A DNA stretch of 28,549 bases, taken from a virus. The notes under the pieces are model-generated. The model saw only the letters and a program-made list of their open reading frames with translations. It was not told where the DNA came from and made no database searches. The position numbers and the translations under genes were made by a program. Of the stretch, positions 15,368-21,370 are shown one piece after another; within the stretch, counting starts at the first letter, position 1, and the number at the start of each line of letters is the position of its first letter. The stretch lies in IMG/VR virus record IMGVR_UViG_3300043411_000858, positions 1 through 28,549 of that record; one strand, given 5' to 3'.

Positions 15368-17219
15368 TTGGTGCTCCTTGTGGTGGAACAGGCGGCTGTG
15401 TTGCAGCTTTTTGTTTCATCCGTTCAATGATTTTTTCTTTATTCGGGTAGTCGACCTGATTTAGGTATTCCTCAGCGTCGATAATTCCGTATCCGTAAAA
15501 CTTTTCAGCCATCGCAGCTTTTTGTTGTTTGGCAAAGGGTAACGTCGTGCCGGTCGAAATCCTGATATCTAGCTTCGATTTGATTTGATATTCCTTGGGC
15601 GGTTGTTCGATGTACTGACCGGTGGCAGGGTCCATCGCGTATTCAATCACGGTCGCAACCTTTTGTACTTCACCTGATTCGTCGGTTTTTGTATCAACAC
15701 CAAACTTAAAATAAGTCGGCGCATTTTGGTTGTTAGTAAGTCTCACGACTCTAGGAATCGTGTAGCCCCCTAAAATCCTATCAACCATCAAGTCGCCAGT
15801 TTCTTTTAAGAAAATCTCAATGTTTCTGGATTTTCCACGAAGTTTTGTTTGCGCAGCCTCTTGAAGCTGTTCGATTGCGTAACCGGAAGAATTTTGAGAA
15901 GGAGCAACACCGCGAGAGGTGTCGTTGGTGCTTCCAAGTTTCGTGAGCACTCTCTCAACGAAAAATTGCAGCGTGTCCATGACGTAGGGTTGTAGCTGCG
16001 TGCCGGATTCTCTTCGTACTTCGGTGCCGCGAATTTTCTCAACGACAAGTCCCGGTGTGTTTGTAAGATTCTCTGTGTCGACACCAGAATCAGAATCAAC
16101 AATCCAGATTGGGTTTCCGGTGAGAATCAGAACATCTAGCACGTAACTCACAAGCTTATTGACGATAACTTGGGGGCTTTTTAGTTGTTCGACTTCGCCA
16201 ACGCCCCAAAACTCTCGAGGCATAATGTGGTCAACCAAACGCGAGTAGGGGAAGTTACCGTATTCGTTGTCCACATCCTGGAGGAGCACTCCATTTGCGA
16301 CTTCAATCTTTCGTCCGTTGGGATACTTCTTTTTCGTTTGATAAAGTTTTTTAGCAAGGCCGGTTTCTTCATCCGTTTCGCCCTCTAATTCCTCTTCGAT
16401 TACTTCGTCTGACTTTAGGTAGCAACAAACGCGAAGCACTTGGTCTAGTTGTTCGGCTGCAAGTTCGTTCCCGTAGTTGACCGGCACGCTGTTATCGGTG
16501 GGTGACTTTACTCGGATATCGTCTTGCTCTTCGCGGGCCATCTTTGCCATGGCAACGTCTGAGATATCGGGGGAGAGGTATTCTGCTACTTCTGGGAATT
16601 CTTTTTTTAGCTTTCCAACATCGGTTGGGATTGCAGTAATCGTGTGGTCACAATACTCATCGTTGATTTTGTTACGAGAGTTTGCGTCCGGGTAAAAGTA
16701 AAACGGGTCAACGGTTTCAAAAGCAAAATCTCCCAAGCCTTCTGAGAGTTCTTTTTTCCAAGGAACGCTGCCAATCGCAGTGCCGTAGATTGAGGCGTCT
16801 AAAATTGCTTCGGCTACGACGTAGCTCCAATTATTTGAATCCCATTTACTTCGTAGGATTTGAGAGAGGATTTCTGCGAATTCAAAATCGGACGGGTCTT
16901 CGGGGAGACACTCAATATTAGGACGGGTGTCGGTCAAGATAACTAGAACGCTTTGGATTTCGCTAAAGATGTAATTGAGTACTTCGGAGTGGCGATAAGA
17001 AGGACGTTTTTCTTTCCACTGCTTACCGCGAAAGAATTTGTAGTTTTCTAACCAATTGTGGTCGTAGGGTGCGCGTGCTTTTTTCGCAGCCGAAAAGAGT
17101 TTCTCGACAAGCTTGATAGCTTTTCGTTCCTCTTCGGTTGGACTGTAGCCTGGCTTTGGATCAGTTCCGCTTGGCGGACCTTGATGCTCGGCGAGTTGAT
17201 TCGACGGAATGGAAGCCAT
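15348..17219 (-). CDS. portal protein
   Basis: The 623-residue product has the features of a podovirus portal. YDHNWLENYKFFRGKQW (residues 52-68) opens the wing, followed by VLNYIFSEIQSVLVILTDTR with PNIECLPED. Then come the TVDPFYFYPDA strand (residues 168-178) and the long stem/crown helices with VNKLVSYVLDVLILTGNPIW. The C-terminal part has a QYIEQPPKEYQIKSKLDIRI segment. Portals form the 12-subunit DNA entry vertex and dock the terminase. The gene follows the terminase/FmdB genes after a short gap that holds a repeated element. The length is normal for the family. Confidence 0.85.
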   Translation of the reverse strand: MASIPSNQLAEHQGPPSGTDPKPGYSPTEEERKAIKLVEKLFSAAKKARAPYDHNWLENYKFFRGKQWKEKRPSYRHSEVLNYIFSEIQSVLVILTDTRPNIECLPEDPSDFEFAEILSQILRSKWDSNNWSYVVAEAILDASIYGTAIGSVPWKKELSEGLGDFAFETVDPFYFYPDANSRNKINDEYCDHTITAIPTDVGKLKKEFPEVAEYLSPDISDVAMAKMAREEQDDIRVKSPTDNSVPVNYGNELAAEQLDQVLRVCCYLKSDEVIEEELEGETDEETGLAKKLYQTKKKYPNGRKIEVANGVLLQDVDNEYGNFPYSRLVDHIMPREFWGVGEVEQLKSPQVIVNKLVSYVLDVLILTGNPIWIVDSDSGVDTENLTNTPGLVVEKIRGTEVRRESGTQLQPYVMDTLQFFVERVLTKLGSTNDTSRGVAPSQNSSGYAIEQLQEAAQTKLRGKSRNIEIFLKETGDLMVDRILGGYTIPRVVRLTNNQNAPTYFKFGVDTKTDESGEVQKVATVIEYAMDPATGQYIEQPPKEYQIKSKLDIRISTGTTLPFAKQQKAAMAEKFYGYGIIDAEEYLNQVDYPNKEKIIERMKQKAATQPPVPPQGAPNANATA

Positions 17220-17248
17220 TCCCTGCCCTTGTTAGGGTTTTTGGAGTT

Positions 17249-17283
17249 GCCGTCGAATGGGGGAGGTAGAGTAGTAAAAAGTA
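17249..17283. repeat. intergenic repeat copy A (before portal)
   Basis: This 35-bp stretch matches copy B at 18958-18993 with few differences. Both share GCCGTC, then GGGGGAGGTAGA (12 bp identical), then AGTAAAAAGTA, followed by A-rich DNA on the plus strand. Read on the minus strand it lies about 30 bp upstream of the portal start and 24 bp after the FmdB-like stop. A phage promoter, operator or processing site are all possible; no standard -10/-35 pair is evident. Confidence 0.7.
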
Positions 17284-17306
17284 GAGAGTAAAAAAAGGAA
17301 AAACCC

Positions 17307-17612
17307 CTAGTCGTCGTAGTTCGAGAGTTGGGGTTTCAGATGCTTTTCAGGTCTTTCGTTTCCAACTTCAATTAGACCACGATCACGAGCAATCTGTCTA
17401 GCCGCACTGTCGCCCTTTACCACGGTTCCTAGGGCCGGATGAAAGTATGCATCCTGTACCGCCGTTCCGTAAAGGTGTAATTTCTTCGGTGCAAATGCAC
17501 GCGTCATCGTGACGCCGGATGTAGGGCATAATTCTTGTCTTTCAAAATCCTTAAGCGGCTTAATCACCTCAAAAGTCCCGCTGCATCCGCTACATACGTA
17601 TTCGTAAATCAA
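17307..17612 (-). CDS. FmdB-like zinc-ribbon protein, degenerate
   Basis: The 101-residue product begins IYEYVCSGCSGTFEVIKPL, the FmdB-type start with the first zinc knuckle C-x2-C (C7, C10). The second knuckle is altered: CPTSG replaces the usual CPxCG, leaving a single Cys (about C29), so metal binding is doubtful. The TTG start sits in a TTGA overlap with the terminase stop and has AGGAGG 5 bp upstream, which decides the start. FmdB-like proteins are often seen beside phage terminase and portal genes; their job there is not known. The C-terminal 60 residues are not part of the usual family core. Confidence 0.65.
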   Translation of the reverse strand: MIYEYVCSGCSGTFEVIKPLKDFERQELCPTSGVTMTRAFAPKKLHLYGTAVQDAYFHPALGTVVKGDSAARQIARDRGLIEVGNERPEKHLKPQLSNYDD

Positions 17613-18904
17613 TTAGGCCTCCTAGCTCGTAGCCACTTAGAACGTTCCATTAAATCCATCGGCATCGGACCCGTTCCCGGAACCCTTGGAACTTTGGGAA
17701 TTATCTTAGGTCCGTCGAGCCTTAAGAGTTCACGGGATAAATACCGGTCCGCATCAAGACCGTGATCATTCTGAGAAACCGGCACTCTCGCACTGTCTTT
17801 CAAAGATTGATCGACCGACAATTCCTTTTGCTCAGGGTAATGATAAGTCGAATACTCATCAACCCCAGTGGGGCACATGTCCTTAAAAATAAAGAACCTG
17901 CCTTGCTTCATTAACGAATAATGTAAATCAATTCCGAAGCGAATGTCATTGTCCGCTGGACTTGCGGGAATTCCTTTGCGATTTAGTTCTTCAATGTGGG
18001 CCGGCTGCGATGGGTCACAAATCACTCTCTCGAAATGATAAATCCCGTGATAACTCCCAACGGTTTTCACAATGTCGTCAATGGTTAGGTAGTTTTTAAA
18101 GTACTCCCCGATTCGGTAGTGCCGTCCTTCGGGTGTGACGGCTCTTAAAACTAGGGCAAATGGATCCGGGAAGTATCCCCAGTCCACACCTGCATAAAAC
18201 TTCGTCCCCGGTGGCAACGGAAAGGATTGAATGAGGCATTCTTCGTAGAGATCGTAAACCAGACCTTCCATTTTCCCGAACACCCCGTCGTATTTCATCG
18301 CAAAGCGGCGTGGGTCTAGTAGTTTCTTTTGCCTCTCGTACTCAGCTTTAGGAAAGTAGGGGGAGTCAATGCTCCTGCAATTCACAAAATTAACGTCTTC
18401 GCGCTTTCCCTCTGTCGCCTCTTCACAAAGAGCGGCAAGCCAGTTCATCGCATACGGTGTGGTCGTTAAATCAATCGGTGCCTCTTTAAACGCCGCTCGT
18501 CCCATTACGTTTTCAAAGAAGTAGCGAGATGTCTTACCTGCCTCATCGACCCAGATACGACGAACGTTAGTGATACCTTCCATGGATTCCGGCTCGGTCG
18601 CGGTGCGAAGGTAGATAGTCGACCCCCAATGGGTTTTAAACTCACCTGATTGACGATTAAGACTGCCTAACCCTTTAGCAAAGGTAAGAAACTTTGGAAT
18701 CGTTGCTTGAGACAGGGTTTTGTAGGTATCGGCTGCGATAATAAAGTTGTCGTCTGGGCTTCGGTGTTTCAATAGCCCAAGGGAGTACATCTTAAGGCCG
18801 CCGCCCGTGGTTTTCCCAGATTGAATACCGCCCACGTAGACGTTGATGCGATTGTCTTTGAAATAGAAATGCTCTTGCTTTGGGAAAAGCTTAATTGTCG
18901 GCAT
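17609..18904 (-). CDS. terL: terminase large subunit
   Basis: The 431-residue protein has the full set of packaging-motor motifs. Walker A is GGIQSGKTT (residues 25-33), Walker B is RIWVDEAGK with D120 and E121, and a coupling segment DLTTTPY follows at residues 145-151. The nuclease domain shows AGVDWG with D241, VICDP with D297, and NDHGLDADRY with D380/D384. The ATPase drives DNA into the procapsid and the RNase H-like nuclease cuts the concatemer. The start at 18904 has no strong ribosome site, so expression may rely on an unusual leader; the repeat copy B lies 54 bp upstream. The likely small subunit lies about 6 kb away. Confidence 0.92.
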   Translation of the reverse strand: MPTIKLFPKQEHFYFKDNRINVYVGGIQSGKTTGGGLKMYSLGLLKHRSPDDNFIIAADTYKTLSQATIPKFLTFAKGLGSLNRQSGEFKTHWGSTIYLRTATEPESMEGITNVRRIWVDEAGKTSRYFFENVMGRAAFKEAPIDLTTTPYAMNWLAALCEEATEGKREDVNFVNCRSIDSPYFPKAEYERQKKLLDPRRFAMKYDGVFGKMEGLVYDLYEECLIQSFPLPPGTKFYAGVDWGYFPDPFALVLRAVTPEGRHYRIGEYFKNYLTIDDIVKTVGSYHGIYHFERVICDPSQPAHIEELNRKGIPASPADNDIRFGIDLHYSLMKQGRFFIFKDMCPTGVDEYSTYHYPEQKELSVDQSLKDSARVPVSQNDHGLDADRYLSRELLRLDGPKIIPKVPRVPGTGPMPMDLMERSKWLRARRPN

Positions 18905-18957
18905 AGTGTGGCGCTGCGTTCTAGCGGTTGCAGCAATGTGGGCGTTAAAAAGGCTAT

Positions 18958-18993
18958 GCCGTCAAAGTGGGGGAGGTAGATGAGTAAAAAGTA
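18958..18993. repeat. intergenic repeat copy B (before terminase)
   Basis: This is the second copy of the element at 17249-17283. It starts 13 bp after the stop of the nonulosonic acid synthase gene (minus-strand sense) and 54 bp before the terminase start. The shared order is GCCGTC, GGGGGAGGTAGA and AGTAAAAAGTA on the plus strand. On the minus strand it reads as a T-rich block, then CTACCTCCCCC, then GACGGC. Each copy follows a stop codon and precedes a key packaging gene. Confidence 0.7.
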
Positions 18994-19006
18994 AAAAAAG
19001 TAAAAG

Positions 19007-19999
19007 CTACTTCTGGCAAACGTCTTCATGCCAAAGGGATTGGCCTTGCTTAATCTCTATTCTAGCATTCTTTCCGTCAAACAATTGCCATTGCTCAGGG
19101 GGAGCGCCTCGGTAGTCTGGGGTTTTAGATCTAAAAATCCCAAAGTTCCTTCCCATCTCAAGCCGCTCGCCAACGTAAATATCCTGCGTTGCAATAAGAC
19201 GCCGCCTGTAAGTCGTTTGCATGTCGTCTTCGACTCTTGCCGGTCGCTTTGTTCTACCAAACGAGGTTACTTGAACACGTTTTAAACCCTCAATGAAAGC
19301 GCACATTTCCTCAGGGCTTACTGAAACAGGTGAATCTGGTGTGTCTGATAGTTCCCCTTTAAATAAATCAAAGTGACGCTCAAAAACTGTCGCACCAAAA
19401 GGAACTGACAGAAGGGAAGGGGTGCCGCATGTCGTGTGGTCTGAAATTCCAACGTCAATTCCTGGCCACTGTCTTCGCCACTCACTAAGCGCGTAGAGGC
19501 GATAGTCAGATGGGCTCGCTGGGTAAGCGCCGACGCACTCAAGGAGCGTTACATTTTTAGAGCCGTACTTATTAACGAAGGCCGTGATTTCTAAATCGTG
19601 AGCACAACCCGTAGAGGCAATAATAGGTTTCTCACTAACCAGTATCGCATGCCAAAGGCCAACGTGTTTAAACTCAGCCGAGGCAAGCTTATGTCTTTTT
19701 ACGAAAGGATTTAAAAACTCAACTCCGTCCGGCGAGAATGCTGAGCACATAAACTCAATCCCTACCGCTTCGCAATGCCTTGCAAGACTTGCAATCCACT
19801 CTCTTGGTAGCGAATAGGTGTTATCACCTGGAAATCCGTAGAGTTCGTCATGGGTAAATAATTGAAACTTTACAGCGTCGCAACCCGAAGCCTTTGCTCC
19901 GTCTATTTGTTTTAACGCCGCTTGTTTGTTTGCTGGCGTATCTAGGTATCTTTTCCAGTTAGCACCAACGTCGGCTATGACAAAAAGTCCATTAGGCAT
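19007..19999 (-). CDS. NeuB/PseI-type nonulosonic acid synthase
   Basis: The 330-residue protein has both domains of the sialic acid synthase family. The TIM barrel shows FVIADVGANW (residues 6-15), GCDAVKFQLF (39-48), PIIASTG (125-131), a strand ECVGAYPASPSD (154-165) and GISDHT (184-189), followed by the metal-ligand segment ERHF (H209). The C-terminal part (about 255-330) is a SAF/antifreeze-like domain with RRLIATQDIYVGERLEMG. These enzymes condense phosphoenolpyruvate with a six-carbon amino sugar to give a nine-carbon acid. The GPDH motif of NeuB is replaced by TPDSPVS, nearer to the PseI (pseudaminic acid) pattern, so the product may be pseudaminic- or legionaminic-like. It overlaps the XRE gene by 8 bp and lies just before terminase. 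Confidence 0.85.
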   Translation of the reverse strand: MPNGLFVIADVGANWKRYLDTPANKQAALKQIDGAKASGCDAVKFQLFTHDELYGFPGDNTYSLPREWIASLARHCEAVGIEFMCSAFSPDGVEFLNPFVKRHKLASAEFKHVGLWHAILVSEKPIIASTGCAHDLEITAFVNKYGSKNVTLLECVGAYPASPSDYRLYALSEWRRQWPGIDVGISDHTTCGTPSLLSVPFGATVFERHFDLFKGELSDTPDSPVSVSPEEMCAFIEGLKRVQVTSFGRTKRPARVEDDMQTTYRRRLIATQDIYVGERLEMGRNFGIFRSKTPDYRGAPPEQWQLFDGKNARIEIKQGQSLWHEDVCQK

Positions 20000-20240
20000 T
20001 TTCTTCTCGTTTCACAAGTTTCAATTCCATGTCAAAGATATCGGCAATACGCAAAACAGTCTCGACCTGCGGGTTCTTACCTTCTAGGAAAGTTCGAATT
20101 GCCGCAACGCTAAGCCCACAGCTATTTGAAATCGTATCGACAGCCATAGAAGTCATTTGGGATTTCACGACTTCAATTATCCTAGCCTTTGATTTATTAA
20201 TCCTCACCCGTTGCGAACTTGTCATTGGAAACTGAGCCAT
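19992..20240 (-). CDS. XRE/Cro-type HTH regulator
   Basis: The start is set at the ATG at 20240 because AAGGAG lies 6 bp upstream; a longer frame to 20267 has none. The 82-residue product has a helix-turn-helix at about residues 33-55 (AVDTISNSCGLSVAAIRTFL) and a following helix with ETVLRIADIFDMEL, the Cro/CI/XRE pattern. Two basic clusters (RVRINKSKAR and KLVKRE) flank the domain. It is co-translated with the nonulosonic acid synthase through an 8-bp overlap (ATGCCTAA). It could repress the terminase/synthase operon or read the adjacent RNA/operator region. The prophage repressor role is possible but no divergent partner gene is seen. Confidence 0.7.
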   Translation of the reverse strand: MAQFPMTSSQRVRINKSKARIIEVVKSQMTSMAVDTISNSCGLSVAAIRTFLEGKNPQVETVLRIADIFDMELKLVKREENA

Positions 20241-20260
20241 TTTTCTCCTTCTCTTTTTAA

Positions 20261-20408
20261 GAAACACCGAAAGCGGGGCCGGATTGGATACCGACCGTTC
20301 TGCGGAAGTTTGCGCAGACGGACCTCGCTAATTTCTCCCTGGGCTGCCCAGTTCGTGGTAGACGCGCATAGCTCCGTAAGAAGCCTACCCGCCCGCTCCC
20401 AGTGTTTC
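20261..20408 (+). ncRNA. highly structured RNA locus of unknown type
   Basis: This gene-free region folds strongly. Plus-strand GAAACAC (20261-20267) pairs with GTGTTTC (20402-20408), and after a 4x4 internal loop AGCGGG (20272-20277) pairs with CCCGCT (20392-20397): 13 base pairs closing a 148-nt domain. Inside are three hairpins: 20295-20321 (CCGT/ACGG plus CTGCG/CGCAG), 20339-20351 (CTGGG-CTG-CCCAG) and 20357-20389 (GGTAG/CTACC). A plus-strand terminator follows at once, so I favour plus-strand transcription; the folding itself would work on either strand. The region is far more GC-rich than its surroundings. Candidates are an antisense or immunity RNA, a packaging RNA or a leader of the XRE/synthase operon. 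I cannot assign a known family. Confidence 0.6.
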
Positions 20409-20410
20409 GA

Positions 20411-20480
20411 TTTGTGGGCCGTGCCTTGTGTGCTTTCCGTTTACCAGTCGCGGTTACTGGCACCCACAAAAGTTTTTATT
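20411..20480 (+). terminator. plus-strand intrinsic terminator of the structured RNA locus
   Basis: TTTGTGG (20411-20417) and GTGCC (20421-20425) pair with GGCAC (20459-20463) and CCACAAA (20464-20470), a 12-bp helix with a 3-nt bulge. AGTTTTTATT follows directly on the plus strand. An alternative inner hairpin CCAGT/ACTGG (20444-20460) competes with the top of the helix. The minus strand has no T run after the hairpin, so it serves plus-strand transcripts. It ends at the stop codon of the minus-strand Acb2-like gene. Confidence 0.65.
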
Positions 20481-20709
20481 CTTTAGACCGCTCAGCAATG
20501 TGTTCCGCAGGGCCACCGCGTTTAATCTGCGAATCGCGAATAGACTTACCCGTCCACATGTAGGCTTCTTCTATTTTTGTCATCACTAAAGACTTAGCTC
20601 TTCCGTCTTCTAGTTTGTTGCAAAGTGCTTCGATTCCCTCGAATGCCACCTTTAGTTCTTCTTGTTGCTTCATTGCCTGTTCGTCGTACTTTACATAGTT
20701 GAATCGCAT
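20476..20709 (-). CDS. acb2: Acb2-like anti-CBASS protein
   Basis: The start is set at the ATG at 20709, which follows AAAGGAG at the right spacing; the longer frame to 20760 has none. The 77-residue product matches the small helical hairpin family of Acb2 (related to the hairpin of Tad1) by size and by its core. YVKYDEQAMKQQEELK is the first helix, and GRAKSLVMTKIEEAYMWTGK (residues 36-55) is the second, with the recurring S-L-x-x-T-K-x-E-E-A-x-M-W pattern. Acb2 proteins form hexamers that bind cyclic nucleotides and so block CBASS, and some also block Thoeris-type signals. It lies beside a DNA methyltransferase in what looks like an anti-defence stretch. Activity depends on residues I cannot check here. 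Confidence 0.75.
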   Translation of the reverse strand: MRFNYVKYDEQAMKQQEELKVAFEGIEALCNKLEDGRAKSLVMTKIEEAYMWTGKSIRDSQIKRGGPAEHIAERSKE

Positions 20710-20735
20710 TGCTTTCTCCTTTATTAAAAGTTCAA

Positions 20736-20755
20736 TTGGAACAACATTATTCCAA
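20736..20755. promoter_or_regulatory. inverted repeat upstream of the Acb2-like gene
   Basis: TTGGAA (20736-20741) and TTCCAA (20750-20755) are perfect inverted arms around an 8-bp AT-rich spacer, in the 47-bp gap before the Acb2-like gene. The size and place fit a dimeric repressor site, but no promoter is clearly visible and the repeat could be chance. Confidence 0.35.
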
Positions 20756-20756
20756 C

Positions 20757-20996
20757 TCACTTCTCAATCTCCTCTATCTGAATTAAGAGCGCGGTATGGT
20801 CTAGTGATTCATCTTTATCAAATGTCCAGCTCCAATAGTCTGCACAACCTGCTTTTCGCCCATACACCCGCTTGCCTTCGCGTTCGAGTTTGGCGTTGCA
20901 GTAACTCGCGAGCGACACATAAAATTCTTTTGGCTTGGTTTCATCCAAAAACATGACCGCCTCACAAAGTTCTAGGGCCGTGAAAAACGGTTTCAT
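20757..20996 (-). CDS. hypothetical small phage protein
   Basis: The 79-residue product starts with MKPFFTALELCEAVMFLDE and shows no membrane helix or known motif. The middle is rich in aromatic residues (ADYWSWTFDKD), and there are three cysteines. The ribosome site AAGGGAT lies just upstream, and the ATG overlaps the stop of the preceding small gene (TAATG). Its first 10 residues resemble the decayed start of that preceding gene, suggesting a local duplication of the 5' end. Function unknown. Confidence 0.65.
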   Translation of the reverse strand: MKPFFTALELCEAVMFLDETKPKEFYVSLASYCNAKLEREGKRVYGRKAGCADYWSWTFDKDESLDHTALLIQIEEIEK

Positions 20997-21115
20997 TAGT
21001 TATCCCTTCGCTCGTGAACCCAGTGATTATTTTCATCTGGCTTACAGTGACACACCGGGCACTCTGTCCAGTCGTCGTCCCAATTTTCTTCGTTTGTAAT
21101 TTCATCGCAAGACAT
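20996..21115 (-). CDS. small zinc-knuckle protein, probably missing its original start by a frameshift
   Basis: The 39-residue frame from the ATG at 21115 encodes an acidic stretch and CPVCHC followed by HWVH (residues 19-34), a plausible small zinc site. Upstream in the same frame the sequence reads KPHFFTASELLA, which resembles the start of the neighbouring gene (MKPFFTALEL). An ATG at 21155, overlapping the previous stop as ATGA and preceded by AAGGAG, would give this start if one base were removed from the A/C/T runs at 21136-21155. As the sequence stands, that ATG yields only 17 codons. So either the gene is frameshifted or a homopolymer was misread. Confidence 0.5.
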   Translation of the reverse strand: MSCDEITNEENWDDDWTECPVCHCKPDENNHWVHERRDN

Positions 21116-21151
21116 GGCAAGCAGCTCCGAAGCCGTGAAAAAATGGGGTTT

Positions 21152-21370
21152 TCATTTCTTCTCCTTTTTCTCTGGGAAATATTTAGTGAGGAACATTTCT
21201 GCGACTTCGCCGAATTCGTTATCTAGAACCGAGTAATATTTTACTACGTCCCAAGTTTCCTTCACGAAGGGGTGGGAGTTGGCGTAAACGGAAGCGCTTT
21301 CCGATATACAGGGCGAGTAATTAAAATCCATGTCTTTAAAGTCTTCCGGTGTAAAAGGTCCTTCACTCAT
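21152..21370 (-). CDS. hypothetical small phage protein
   Basis: The 72-residue product is acidic and aromatic-rich, with no membrane segment. The segment SHPFVKETWDVVKYYSVLDN (residues 32-51) is probably helical. It starts within an ATGA overlap with the methyltransferase stop and has AGGAG 7 bp upstream, so the two are co-translated. The tail is basic (PEKKEKK). I do not recognise the family. A helper of the methyltransferase or an independent accessory gene is possible. Confidence 0.6.
   Translation of the reverse strand: MSEGPFTPEDFKDMDFNYSPCISESASVYANSHPFVKETWDVVKYYSVLDNEFGEVAEMFLTKYFPEKKEKK

Noticed and set aside
20257-20469. A 70-codon Arg-rich minus-strand frame over the structured region
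   Set aside because: It starts at TTG without a ribosome site, and the sequence is better explained by extensive RNA pairing.
21139-21155. ATG at 21155 as an intact gene start
   Set aside because: As sequenced it gives only 17 codons before a stop. It is noted as the likely original start before a frameshift.
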